From assembly GCF_006494425.1 (NCBI RefSeq), contig NZ_VHIV01000003.1:477559-541558 (forward strand): a stretch of 64,000 nt of DNA, read 5' to 3'. The notes beneath the pieces were generated by a model that saw only the letters and a list, made by a program, of their open reading frames with translations, had not been told where the DNA came from and did not search any database. The position numbers were made by a program, and so were the translations under genes. Below, in pieces: positions 47,674-56,873 of the stretch (positions are counted from its first letter, which is position 1; the number at the start of each line of letters is the position of its first letter). This stretch comes from Bacillus dicomae. Its GTDB lineage: Bacteria; Bacillota; Bacilli; Bacillales; Bacillaceae_G.

Positions 47674-48384
47674 TCATTGTTTCAATAGCCATTCTTCCAT
47701 TACTTTCACTGTTTCATCTCGTTGTGCTTTTGACGTAATTAAGCTCGCATTATCACCTTTTTGCTCACCATACATACCAAAATGAGCATGGTTACCGCCT
47801 TTTATCATGTGCATAGTTGTATTCTTTGACATAAACTTTTTATTGTTTTTTATTTTTTCTACAGTTGCTAAAGCATCTACTTCTCCGTAAATTGATAACA
47901 TAGGGATCGATTTCGTAGAGAAATCATCTGCAGGATAAGAACCTAAGAAAATGATCCCGTCTACTTTGTCTTCATGCTGAGAGGCATACTTAGAAATCAT
48001 AGCTCCGCCCATTGAATGCCCTGCAACATACCATTTTTGAACTTCAGGATACTGTTCAATTACACTGTCTACCGCATTGATTCCAAGTATCGCTAAGTTT
48101 AATGGTAACTTAGGCATTACTACAAAATGCCCATCTTTTGCAAGCGCTTCTCCTAAGTAACTATAAGCCTCGGCTTCTACTTTAGCTCCTTGGTAAAAAA
48201 TAACCCCTATTTTCGCATCTTTCTCTCCAAAAACTATATGATCTTCATCTTTTTTATCTTCTATTAACGACAAAGCCTCTTTCGTTGGTTTATAAGTAAA
48301 CTGGGACCAAGTCAAAAACGTAATACTTCCTATAAGTAAAATACCTAGTAAAGAGTAAAGCGTAATTTTTATCCATTTCTTCAC
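47674..48384 (-). CDS. Membrane-anchored alpha/beta hydrolase (abhydrolase_5 type)
   Basis: 236 residues: an N-terminal membrane anchor (ITLYSLLGILLIGSITFLTW) then an alpha/beta-hydrolase domain. Nucleophile Ser in YVAGHSMGGAM (about 123); Asp in SIYGEVDALAT and His in KGGNHAHFGMYG near 200. Close in size to small exported carboxylesterases of Bacillus. Probably active outside the membrane; substrate unknown. Followed by a terminator and separated from the photolyase gene by bcr1. Confidence 0.85.
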   Translation of the reverse strand: MKKWIKITLYSLLGILLIGSITFLTWSQFTYKPTKEALSLIEDKKDEDHIVFGEKDAKIGVIFYQGAKVEAEAYSYLGEALAKDGHFVVMPKLPLNLAILGINAVDSVIEQYPEVQKWYVAGHSMGGAMISKYASQHEDKVDGIIFLGSYPADDFSTKSIPMLSIYGEVDALATVEKIKNNKKFMSKNTTMHMIKGGNHAHFGMYGEQKGDNASLITSKAQRDETVKVMEEWLLKQ

Positions 48385-48442
48385 AAAGGTGACCTCCCTA
48401 AGATGTATATATTCTATACTTTAGATTATCATTAATAAACAT

Positions 48443-48480
48443 AAAAACTCGAGCATTTTTATTATGCTCAAGTTTTTATT
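48443..48480. terminator. Hairpin upstream of hydrolase, downstream of photolyase
   Basis: AAAACT(C)GAGCAT/ATGCTC(A)AGTTTTTATT, T-run on both strands; may end the photolyase transcript. Confidence 0.7.
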
Positions 48481-48499
48481 TACACCTTTTATTTATACT

Positions 48500-48655
48500 A
48501 TAAAGTGAAACTTTAATCAGTGGGAGGGTTCTTCATCCCCCACTGATTATTAGCCCTCACCAATCGGACTTTTATGGGCAGTTGATCCCCCCTAACTTCT
48601 TTGCTTTCGCTGAATTTTGAGGTGGGGGTCTTACTGCCCATTAAAGCGGGATAAA
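48500..48655 (+). repeat. bcr1 interspersed repeat, copy 4
   Basis: 156 bp with ATAAA ends, same orientation as the others. Centre matches copy 1 (AGCCCTCACC), rest matches copies 2 and 3. Confidence 0.88.
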
Positions 48656-48678
48656 TTGGAAGTATTGACTCGTTTATT

Positions 48679-50109
48679 TTATACGAATTCTTTCATACTT
48701 TTATATGCACAAAGGGCTCTCTCTCGTGCTGCCTTATGATCAACAACTGGCAAAGGGTATGTATCTCCTAGCTTTATATTGGCTTTTTGTAAAATACGCT
48801 CAGGTGCTTCCCAAGGTTTATGTATATATTTATTCGGCATATCTCTTAATTCTGGTACCCATTTTCTTATATACTCGCCATTTTTATCAAACTTTTCTCC
48901 TTGTGTGATCGGGTTAAAAATACGAAAGTATGGTGATGCATCCGCTCCACTTCCAGCAACCCATTGCCATCCCATTGTATTATTTGCAATATCAGCATCT
49001 AATAGTGTATCCATAAACCATTTCGCCCCTTCTTGCCACGGAATTAACAAATGCTTTACAAGAAAAGAGGCTACAGCCATTCTTGCTCGATTATGCATAA
49101 AACCTGTTTGCCATAGTTCCCGCATTCCTGCATCGATAAACGGATAACCAGTTTCACCCTTCTGCCATACCCTTAATAAGGACTCTTTCTTATCCCAAGG
49201 GAAATTTTCAAAGTTCTTATTAAGAGGTTTATATACTGTAAATGGATAATGATATAGCAGGTAATAAGAAAACTCTCGCCAAATTAATTGACGTATAAAG
49301 CTATTCACTTGTTGTTCAAAAAGACTACATTGTTTTTCGGTACTTTTATTTATTAAGTAATGATACATTAGCTTTACTGATATTTGACCAAATGAAAGAT
49401 ACGGTGCCAACATTGAATGAACATTTTGATTTGGAAAATCTCTTCGTTCACTATAAGAGGCTAATTTGCTAGAGCAAAATTTCTTAAATATTTTGTATGC
49501 CCCTTCTTCTGTAGGCTCCCATATTGATTCCATATGAGATGTCCACGGTATAGTCGGCAGCAAGTGTAATTCTGAAACAGATAAGCTTAATGGTAAAGAG
49601 TTTCCTCCCTTTATACTCTGCACTTTACTAATAGGCTTATATATTACCTGCTTTTGAAATGCATTGTAAAAAGGCGTAAACACCTTATATTCAGTGTTAT
49701 CTTTCTTTTTAATAATCCACGGTTCTACTAATAAATGTGAATTAAATTCCTTACAGATCATACCTTTATCTTCTAACTTCATTTTCATTTTTTGATTAGA
49801 TTGTAATCTGTCCGGATCATAACAAATATTCCAATATACAGCCGTTATACCTAACTGTTCTATGAGAGAAAGTATTTCTTCCTCCGTACTTCCTTTACGA
49901 ATTATTAAAGTAGAACCCAGTGCCTCAAGTTGCTTCTTTACATCTATTATTGCATAGTGTAACCACCACTTTGACGCACTTCCCATTGAAAAAGTTTCAT
50001 CATGTACATATACCGGAACAACCTCACCGGACTGAGCCGCTTCAAATAGAGCTGGGTTATCATATAAGCGAAAATCTTTTTGAAACATAACGATAATTTT
50101 ATTTTGCAT
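48679..50109 (-). CDS. phr: Deoxyribodipyrimidine photolyase (DNA repair)
   Basis: Light-driven repair enzyme for cyclobutane pyrimidine dimers. Residues 1-130 form the antenna-binding alpha/beta domain (MFQKDFRLYDNPALFEAAQS). The FAD-binding helical domain (about 200-470) shows WREFSYYLLYHYP, RLIW..., GYPFIDAGMRELWQTGFMHN, RARMAVASFLVKHL and WQWVAGSGADASPYFRIFNP, the full FAD signature with the Trp electron path. 476 residues, normal length for class I photolyases. RBS GAAAGGATAG. Starts 33 bases after the carbonic anhydrase-like stop on the same strand, so it may be read through from the DAB operon. Confidence 0.95.
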   Translation of the reverse strand: MQNKIIVMFQKDFRLYDNPALFEAAQSGEVVPVYVHDETFSMGSASKWWLHYAIIDVKKQLEALGSTLIIRKGSTEEEILSLIEQLGITAVYWNICYDPDRLQSNQKMKMKLEDKGMICKEFNSHLLVEPWIIKKKDNTEYKVFTPFYNAFQKQVIYKPISKVQSIKGGNSLPLSLSVSELHLLPTIPWTSHMESIWEPTEEGAYKIFKKFCSSKLASYSERRDFPNQNVHSMLAPYLSFGQISVKLMYHYLINKSTEKQCSLFEQQVNSFIRQLIWREFSYYLLYHYPFTVYKPLNKNFENFPWDKKESLLRVWQKGETGYPFIDAGMRELWQTGFMHNRARMAVASFLVKHLLIPWQEGAKWFMDTLLDADIANNTMGWQWVAGSGADASPYFRIFNPITQGEKFDKNGEYIRKWVPELRDMPNKYIHKPWEAPERILQKANIKLGDTYPLPVVDHKAARERALCAYKSMKEFV

Positions 50110-50142
50110 GGCTATCCTTTCTTACTCTTAAAACATAATAAA

Positions 50143-50655
50143 TTAATTAATGCATTCAACTACTTTATTAGCAGAAACTTTAACAACCGTTTCTTTTCCA
50201 CCAGTTTTATCAATCATGAAGCCATGAACTTTAACATCAGAAGGTACTAATGGATGATGACGAATCATATCTATACTCTTCTCAATATTTTCACTAACAT
50301 TTTCTTTTCCACTTAACCATTCCTCAAGACTACCACTTGAAAATTCAGGCATACAATTTTCAAAGAGATAGTCTAGTTCCTTGTTATTTTTTATGGAATC
50401 ACGTTGAATTTGTAGATTAACTACATCTGTTTCTTTATCCTCTATTCCGACAACAAAAATTTCTTCAACATTTTCTTGATAAATAGCAATAATAATAGAC
50501 CTCATTATATCTCCAAAAGGATGTACAATTACAGAATCGCAGCTGTGTACAGTCAACATGTTTTCTTGTTGAATGTTAGTTACTTGTTGGATAATAGGCT
50601 CTATTCCTTGTTCAATGTCTGTTAATAATAAAACCTTTTTATTCTTTGCATTCAT
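50143..50655 (-). CDS. Beta-carbonic-anhydrase-like protein lacking zinc ligands (YbcF-like)
   Basis: 170 residues, carbonic anhydrase-like in its first half. It keeps the Cys-Asp-Ser context (VHSCDSVIVHPFGDIMRSI) that resembles the beta-CA C-x-D-S-R motif, but the second zinc motif H-x-x-C is replaced by VGIEDKETD, so active-site His and Cys are gone. Likely not catalytic. It corresponds by position to B. subtilis YbcF in the ybcCD operon. The ATG at 50655 has GAAGGAG eight bases before it. Located downstream of dabA, it may be an accessory subunit or remnant. Confidence 0.75.
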   Translation of the reverse strand: MNAKNKKVLLLTDIEQGIEPIIQQVTNIQQENMLTVHSCDSVIVHPFGDIMRSIIIAIYQENVEEIFVVGIEDKETDVVNLQIQRDSIKNNKELDYLFENCMPEFSSGSLEEWLSGKENVSENIEKSIDMIRHHPLVPSDVKVHGFMIDKTGGKETVVKVSANKVVECIN

Positions 50656-50734
50656 ATATAGCACTCCTTCTTCATAACTGTATTTATGAAACTTTTAAGC
50701 TAGTAACAATAGTTGATGATTCATTACATGATTG

Positions 50735-53359
50735 TTACCAGTTTTTCCACCGTCCCTCTGGATCAACACTTGCAAGTCTTACCCATCCATTTTGAACTTT
50801 TTCTCGAAATGTGAAATCATTATTTAGCAAACGTTCTATATATTTAGTAGGCGCTTGAATTACAATGAGTAAACGAAGTGGTGAATGATACGTCTCACTA
50901 TCTGACTGCATAACGGATTGCCAAGGTAAGCCTGGCAACAAATCACTTGCATTTCCTTGCATAACACCGAGACCTGCCGTTACGGTTTGGGTTGTTTTGT
51001 TTCCACTACCATAATAATGAGGAGCTACAGTTGAAGCGTAATATTGTAGATTTATCCACTGAGCTACTGTTCCTGGTCCCCCTATGATGCTAGCTAATAT
51101 ATCGCCACTTTCATCCTGTTTCCAATTATAATTATGAAGGAAAGCCCTACCTTCTAAGTCACAATCCTGAGTCAATTCACGCTGTCCGATAATAAAAGAT
51201 GCATTACGAGCTAATCCCCATTCTGGACGTATTTCACTCCAATCTTCTGCAAATCGATGCGCTTCTTTACTCGGATTTTTTATTTCCGTTTTAAAATGAG
51301 GTAATTGCATTAAACGCTCTCTATTTGCATGTTGGCTCACATTCGGCATAATCGACTCAATACAATCAAATGCTTCTTGCGCAGTTTCTGAAAGTTCTGG
51401 GACGTAAATCCATTCCAATTCATCCACTGTTGTTTTATGTTCAGCTGCTGCAAAAATGGTATCCTCAGGAATTTTAATGCCTTCAGCAGACAACGCCTCT
51501 CTTACTTCTGGAAGATTACATAAAGTAGCGAAAACTCTTGCATTGAATCCTCCCGCTGCTCCGCCACACGCACCACACTCAAGCGCTGCAGCATAAGGGT
51601 TGTTCGTACTTTGACTACTGTGGCCGCACATTACAACTAAAGGAGCGAAACCTTCTGTTAATCCCACCATTTTTAAAGCTTGACGCACATAGTTCACTTT
51701 TTCTTCTTTCGTAAAACCGATCGGTATCTCGCATTTTGTATCATGAACATGATTAAGCGAGAATGTTGTATTAGGCTTTTGCAACATATTTTTACGAAGG
51801 TTACGAATGAAACCACCTACTCTTCTTGGCACAAAACTCCTTGTCACCATCTGTAACCCGAGTAAAGGACCACTTACCTCAGGTAGTAACATACTTGTCA
51901 GTACGTTCTGTTTCATCGTTTTAAATGTATAACGTAACGAACTGCCTACCATCTTACGTTGCTCATAAGATTTATATTCATTTTCATCCGCGAGCTCTTT
52001 TACTTGATGTTTTGGTTTTAATATAACTGGCAAAGAAGGATGGTTGTTATTACTACCTAGTTCAGTAGTCGCAATTGGTAGCCCAAAGAAACCAGCTATT
52101 CCAAACGTTTCAAACGGACCTAATTTTTCAAGGTGGCGGCGAAACGGTTCTGAACGTACATCAATACAAAATGCTAATTGAGCTAATACACGCTTTTTAT
52201 CATTAGTTGCACGTTGTTTAGAAGCAATCTTCCCCCTTAATTGCTCTGTATGCGTTTGTTCCCAAGCTTCCAGCCAAAGCTTCTTGCGAGTATTTTCATC
52301 AAAGCGATAAGCAAATGCTAATAATTCACTTTGTTCAGCTGCAGGCATTTGTAACCATTCCTCTATTGAAATATTCCCCCAATAAATCCAAGAAGCTATA
52401 AGTGGAGCAACCGAAACTTTTTTCTCAACCTTTTGACTTTTTAAAGGTAAATAAGGTTTTACAATGGCTAGCTCCATAGAAATTCGAACTGCTAAATATT
52501 CTATTAGGAGTGGCTGTTCCTGAATTGATTGTTGGGAACGCCATCGTATCATTCCTGCCCATCCAGGCAAAGAAAGTAAGTGCCCTTCAAGGTAAGCTTG
52601 CATGTTAGATTTAGAAATTCCTAGTTCAGATAATACTTTTGTTAAAGCTCCCTGGGCATCCTGTGGCCAATCTTTTAAAACTTTACGCTCATTTTTACTG
52701 AGCGCTGGATCAAATGTAATAAGATGGTGCCATGCACGATAAAAACCTTTCTCTCGGTTTGGCATCGTCCAACTTGCCCCGGATTCATCAAGATATAATT
52801 TACACCATTTAATAATATGGTAATTAAGAATATCAGATAGGTTGTCACCATTTTGATTCTCTATAAGCGAGCTTATTGGTTGCATAGAAGAGTCTTTCAT
52901 ACTCCCTGTATTTACATAACTTATCTCTTCTGCCAATTTATTTACTTCTGGCGATGATAATAGACTAGAAGGTAATCTTTCTAACTTTAAAGCTTCTTGG
53001 CAAAAACGCTCCGCTGTCTCTCGCGGCATATGAAAAGATTGTGAATCAAGCCAACGAGACAAGGCAATTTGTAAAAATGATTCCTCAATCTCACCTTTCG
53101 CCTTTGCCGAATGAATCATGGAAGCACTAGGATATATATCCACATTACGAGCTTCTTTTAACCAATTTGCGACTTGTTCAAATGATTGCTTTTCAAGTCC
53201 CATCCAAGGGTGATGAGCTGCAAATGTAGAGATAGGCCAAAGTGGCGCAATAACTCGGCTAGCAAATACAACTAAATCATTTATATTATTTTCTTGTAGA
53301 TCAATGTTTGTATCTTTCTTTTTTAAAGTCTCTTTCCTTAATATTGACGGTATGCTCAT
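50735..53359 (-). CDS. dabA: DabA, inorganic carbon uptake protein (DUF2309, YbcC)
   Basis: Catalytic half of the DAB complex, which couples a membrane cation flux to one-way hydration of CO2 to bicarbonate and so accumulates inorganic carbon. The distantly beta-CA-like site is complete: Cys398-I-Asp400 in LAFCIDVRSEPF, His580 in VVMCGHSSQSTNN and Cys595 in ALECGACGG, the same order and a 15-residue His-Cys spacing as in the founding DabA. 874 residues. The ATG overlaps by one base the dabB stop (TGATG), with AAAGGGAGG upstream. Cytoplasmic face of the membrane. Confidence 0.95.
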   Translation of the reverse strand: MSIPSILRKETLKKKDTNIDLQENNINDLVVFASRVIAPLWPISTFAAHHPWMGLEKQSFEQVANWLKEARNVDIYPSASMIHSAKAKGEIEESFLQIALSRWLDSQSFHMPRETAERFCQEALKLERLPSSLLSSPEVNKLAEEISYVNTGSMKDSSMQPISSLIENQNGDNLSDILNYHIIKWCKLYLDESGASWTMPNREKGFYRAWHHLITFDPALSKNERKVLKDWPQDAQGALTKVLSELGISKSNMQAYLEGHLLSLPGWAGMIRWRSQQSIQEQPLLIEYLAVRISMELAIVKPYLPLKSQKVEKKVSVAPLIASWIYWGNISIEEWLQMPAAEQSELLAFAYRFDENTRKKLWLEAWEQTHTEQLRGKIASKQRATNDKKRVLAQLAFCIDVRSEPFRRHLEKLGPFETFGIAGFFGLPIATTELGSNNNHPSLPVILKPKHQVKELADENEYKSYEQRKMVGSSLRYTFKTMKQNVLTSMLLPEVSGPLLGLQMVTRSFVPRRVGGFIRNLRKNMLQKPNTTFSLNHVHDTKCEIPIGFTKEEKVNYVRQALKMVGLTEGFAPLVVMCGHSSQSTNNPYAAALECGACGGAAGGFNARVFATLCNLPEVREALSAEGIKIPEDTIFAAAEHKTTVDELEWIYVPELSETAQEAFDCIESIMPNVSQHANRERLMQLPHFKTEIKNPSKEAHRFAEDWSEIRPEWGLARNASFIIGQRELTQDCDLEGRAFLHNYNWKQDESGDILASIIGGPGTVAQWINLQYYASTVAPHYYGSGNKTTQTVTAGLGVMQGNASDLLPGLPWQSVMQSDSETYHSPLRLLIVIQAPTKYIERLLNNDFTFREKVQNGWVRLASVDPEGRWKNW

Positions 53360-54891
53360 CACGAATTACCTCCCTTTGATACATAATGTTTCAAATAGCT
53401 TGGGTGACTTTCTACTGACTTTCGTCTCGCCTCACCTAGTCGAACGAACCAAAGATAAAGTACAGCGAATAAAGTAGAAGATTGATTGCGAGTAATGAAA
53501 GTACTAATAACACTACTAAATAGTAAAATACATATAACAAAGATAACGGCTGGAACTGAAGGTTGAACACTTTCATAAATGCCAGTATGCAACCATTTAT
53601 AAAGAGAATTATGAACGATAAAATAAATGAGAGAAAATCCGATCAAAACAATTAAGCCAGCAATTCTTCCCATTCTTCCCTCTCCAAAAACAACAAGCTG
53701 TTTCCACGAAAAGTATAATGACCATCCTAAGATTAACGCACTAACTAATTCATACCCCTCTCCAGAAGTCATAAACCAGAAAGCAATTGCTATAAATAAT
53801 CCTAAAACATGCCCGACTATCATCCATAAATTAGACATCTTTTCATTAGATTGCTTCACTACCTCAGCACGTTGTACGGAAGAACCAGCTTGTAAAAACA
53901 GTGTAGCTTTAAATAAACCGTGTAAAATTAAATGAATAACAGCTGCTAAATAAGCGCCTAATGCACATTGAATAAGCATAAATCCCATTTGGGCAATAGT
54001 AGAGCCTACTAGCTGACGTTTATAATCAACTTGAACTAAACTAATTCCTGTTCCTATTAAGACCGAAATACTAGAAAAAATAAGTAAAATGATTTGTGCG
54101 ATATCATCATGAAAAAGTGGCGAAAATCTAGTTAACATGATACCGCCAGCATTTACTAAACCCGCATGCATAATAGCAGAAACAGGAGTCGGAGCAACAG
54201 CTGATTCAATTAACCATCTCTGAAAAGGCCATTGTGCTGCTGGAATCATCACAGCCAATATAATGAATAAATTGATTACTGTTCTTTCCAATGCTCCATG
54301 TTGCGCTAAATTTTCATTCGTTAAAACTGATGTTAACTGCCACTGTCCAGTTATTTGAAAGAGCCAAATGATAGCTGATAGTAAGGCAATCCAACTTATT
54401 GCAAATAAATATCCAGAGATTTTTGTTGCTTCCCTAACTACTTTCCACCCTTTATTTAGCCCGATGAGTAGAACCAATCCTATAAGAGTTGCGCCCCAAC
54501 AAATAATCATGAAACGAAGGTCATCACTTAACCATGCAACTGAAGATACACTTGTAGTAAATGTAAAAAGTGCAAAGTATTTTCGATATGAGCGATCTCC
54601 CATTAAGTAACGTACAGAAAAACGCTGAATGATCAAACCAATTGTAAGAACGAAGAAAGCCATTAACCAAGCTAAAGTATCTAGATGCCAAGGCCCTACA
54701 ACTCTATCTCCATTGCTATTAACAAGTGCAAGTAAAGAAACCAAGGAAGGCAAAGCAGCGATACCAATATGGATATGAACAAAACGTAAAGGCATCCTTG
54801 CATGTAAAAACAATAATCCACTTAACCAAGAAGCACTAAGCGCGATAAAAAATAATATTAGCAGTGTTGATGAACTTAGCGAAATTAACAT
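53359..54891 (-). CDS. dabB: DabB, NuoL-like membrane subunit of the DAB complex (YbcD)
   Basis: Integral membrane subunit homologous to NuoL/MrpA antiporter subunits, forming the cation channel of DAB. 510 residues, about thirteen helices. Typical antiporter-family stretches: ESAVAPTPVSAIMHAGLVNA, GGIMLTRFSP and VQVDYKRQLVGSTIAQMGFM with the conserved Lys/His in the broken helices. RBS GGAAGGGAG. First gene of the dabB-dabA-ybcF-like operon; a large hairpin with T-run stands about 110 bases upstream of its start. Confidence 0.95.
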   Translation of the reverse strand: MLISLSSSTLLILFFIALSASWLSGLLFLHARMPLRFVHIHIGIAALPSLVSLLALVNSNGDRVVGPWHLDTLAWLMAFFVLTIGLIIQRFSVRYLMGDRSYRKYFALFTFTTSVSSVAWLSDDLRFMIICWGATLIGLVLLIGLNKGWKVVREATKISGYLFAISWIALLSAIIWLFQITGQWQLTSVLTNENLAQHGALERTVINLFIILAVMIPAAQWPFQRWLIESAVAPTPVSAIMHAGLVNAGGIMLTRFSPLFHDDIAQIILLIFSSISVLIGTGISLVQVDYKRQLVGSTIAQMGFMLIQCALGAYLAAVIHLILHGLFKATLFLQAGSSVQRAEVVKQSNEKMSNLWMIVGHVLGLFIAIAFWFMTSGEGYELVSALILGWSLYFSWKQLVVFGEGRMGRIAGLIVLIGFSLIYFIVHNSLYKWLHTGIYESVQPSVPAVIFVICILLFSSVISTFITRNQSSTLFAVLYLWFVRLGEARRKSVESHPSYLKHYVSKGGNS

Positions 54892-55516
54892 GTAAAATAC
54901 TCCCTTCCAAACGAAAATAATCTATAAAAATTCCTTTTCATTACGATAGTTTTTTTAATTTCAATTTTTATTCACTCTTTTTAGTACATCGTTTTTTCCA
55001 TAAAAAAAACCGACAACTTCCATAATTCAATGATTTTATATCATCATTGAATTATGGAGATTGTCGGTTTCACTTCAACTAACTTCAATAAAGTTTTTTG
55101 AAGAGCTCCCATTTTATAGAGGATAATAATGTATGTATTACTCCTATTAAAAATAACAGTATATCTCTGATCTCCTAGATTATGCAATCAATATATCAAT
55201 TTATGTTATGCGCTATCTTTCAATTAAGAAACTTTTTCATTTAGTCAATATTACATATTAAAAAAATGCTAAAGCCTTAATTATAGCAAACAGTTAAAAT
55301 AAGCATCTATTAATTTTTAAAACAATTATAAAATAAACCATATTAAGCAGTTTGTCAATTTATTTATCCATTTTTCCAAGCGTTATTTCAATCGAAATTC
55401 ATTATACATAAATAATTTCAAGTTTTCAATTATTATCATGCTAATAAATGTAAATAAAGTGCAAAACTTTTAGGTTTCTTAATTATCCCCCACTAACACT
55501 ACGGTGGTTTTAATTT
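54892..55516. other. Upstream region of dabB with large hairpin
   Basis: Holds the 55001-55069 hairpin; the remaining 400 bases are AT-rich with no supported gene. A weak CCACC/GTGGGGG hairpin lies directly after the ybcI-like stop (55480-55510). Confidence 0.5.
55001..55069 (-). terminator. Long hairpin with T8 tail in front of dabB
   Basis: Outer arm AACCGACAA/TTGTCGGTT (9 bp), inner arm CATAATTCAATGA/TCATTGAATTATG (13 bp), mostly paired in between, loop of 10. On the minus strand it ends in TTTTTTTT. Either the ybcI-like gene's terminator 440 bases away, or an attenuator-like element in the dabB leader. Confidence 0.7.
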
Positions 55517-55879
55517 TTAAAATTTCTCCTCAAGATTATGAAATAATTTAAAAATCATTACGCGTTCACCAGTACGCGAACTTATATCCGTATGAAAACT
55601 TTTCACTTTTTCTCCAGTTAATTCTAGTATGATCTCTTTCAAATCGTCAATTCCAGATTCAACTAGCTCCGAACGATTTTTCTTTATCGTTAGCATACCG
55701 TCTTTCGTTTCGCAAACAGTATATTCAGCCGGTGTTAAAATACCTTGTAAATTTACGATAATCATATCCCGTAATATATCTGTCTTAACGGATATAGATC
55801 CGCGTCCTAGGTAGTCCTTTTCCCAGTGAGTAATTGCTTTGCTTATCTCTGATTCAATAGAGCCTTTTGAGTTTTTCAT
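55517..55879 (-). CDS. DUF2294 protein, YbcI-like
   Basis: 120 residues, single DUF2294 domain: SEISKAITHWEKDYLGRG, ILTPAEYTVCETKDG and SFHTDISSRTGERVMIFK. In B. subtilis ybcI belongs to the ybcC-ybcD-ybcF-ybcH-ybcI cluster, and here it is again just upstream of dabBA, on the same strand but separated by 625 bases. Cytoplasmic, role unknown, perhaps linked with carbon uptake. RBS GGGAGGA before the ATG. Confidence 0.87.
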   Translation of the reverse strand: MKNSKGSIESEISKAITHWEKDYLGRGSISVKTDILRDMIIVNLQGILTPAEYTVCETKDGMLTIKKNRSELVESGIDDLKEIILELTGEKVKSFHTDISSRTGERVMIFKLFHNLEEKF

Positions 55880-56127
55880 TTATGCATCCTCCCTCAATAA
55901 AATAAATTTACAATAACAATATAATAATCTGGATTGATTTTATTTTCAATTATTGAGAAGATTTTATAGGGATTGTTGCAAGATATCCTTTCATATCATA
56001 GTGATTTTTTATATTACAATATGGAATTTTTCAATCATTCTCAACAAGATAATCTTACTATAAAGGCTCTGTTGCATAGATTGCTAAAAAGGTCATTGTG
56101 GTTGATAGCGATGGGGCAGGACCCCTA

Positions 56128-56236
56128 TACGTAGTGTAATTGAAAGTTTTTCTTTTTCTAGTTTTGGTCTTCCTATTTTATTCCCCATTTTTTTACTCTC
56201 TTCTAATTCTTCTTTTACTCGTTCAGCCTCAATCAT
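56128..56236 (-). pseudogene. Resolvase/invertase-like C-terminal remnant
   Basis: Minus strand reads MIEAERVKEELEESKKMGNK then IGRPKLEKEKLS, the end of a serine recombinase catalytic domain and the start of its DNA-binding arm (E-R-x-K-x-x-L-x-x-(A/S)-K-x-x-G-x-x-x-G-R-P-K). It runs into repeat-like sequence on the left. Stop codons precede it. Confidence 0.55.
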
Positions 56237-56265
56237 TCTGATTTACACCCAATGATTGAAGCTGA

Positions 56266-56385
56266 TTATTCAATTCCATTTACAATTGCTTGTGTTCGAT
56301 ATTGTACTACAACCTTTAAACCTTTTGAACGAAACTTTTTTACAACTTTATCTAATTCCTTTTTTAATTCTGACGACTCTCAGAT
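56266..56385 (-). pseudogene. Decayed ORF of unknown family
   Basis: Minus strand reads ELKKELDKVVKKFRSKGLKV then VVQYRTQAIVNGIE and stop; upstream frames show SESSE and a stop after a shift. Basic and helical; family not recognised. Perhaps a mobile-element-borne small protein. Confidence 0.35.
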
Positions 56386-56517
56386 CTAACTATTTCAATT
56401 TCTATAGTTTTCACAGTTACACCGCCTAAACAAAACGGTACAAATTTATTGTGTTCACTATCACTTTGTTTTTCTTTACAATACAATTAATCTATTAAGA
56501 TTCAAGAATTATACAAC

Positions 56518-56549
56518 AAAAGAGTGACTCCATTTAGAACCACTCTTTT
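56518..56549 (-). terminator. Terminator behind a truncated gene tail
   Basis: AAAAGAGTG/CACTCTTTT hairpin directly after the tail fragment's stop. Confidence 0.65.
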
Positions 56550-56552
56550 CAC

Positions 56553-56632
56553 CTATTTCTTAAATTCATCCCAATTATAATTGAATTCTTCACTAAAATC
56601 ACTTGTAACAATCCCTTTGACCGATGAACGTT
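56553..56632 (-). pseudogene. C-terminal tail of a lost gene
   Basis: Minus strand reads RSSVKGIVTSDFSEEFNYNW then DEFKK and stop, immediately before a terminator. Upstream the frame ends in unrelated sequence. Family not recognised. Confidence 0.4.
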
Positions 56633-56873
56633 AAGTAAAAACGGTCCATTTGATAGAACGGTGCTGCAGCTCCATCTTGCAACAAGGGGCACCATGTCAA
56701 AAAATCATACATTCAGACACAAAATTGACACATTTCGATTAGTTCCCTGTACGTTAAGAGATTAGGTTGTATATTTGAGAAGATGTACGAGAAAGTTGTG
56801 AATTTAGGGTAATATCATATTTTCCATTCAAATATGATAGAATAGAAGTATATCCAAAACGGAGGAATAACAA

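Larger units (their letters stand above)
55880..56873. other. Gene graveyard: mosaic of decayed pieces
   Basis: No intact gene. From left to right: an IS6-end-like GGCTCTGTTGCA (56065-56076), a repeat-end remnant (about 56099-56127), a resolvase-like frame (56128-56236), another decayed frame (56266-56385), a terminator (56518-56549) and the tail of a gene (56553-56632). Rearrangements have joined unrelated fragments. Confidence 0.6.

Noticed and set aside
56065-56076. IS6-family terminal inverted repeat (GGCTCTGTTGCA)
   Set aside because: No transposase or second end in range; kept only as part of the debris description.
56690-56760. Transposon res site (GACACAAAATTGACACATT)
   Set aside because: Only a loose repeat of TGTC/GACA; no paired subsites or intact resolvase.
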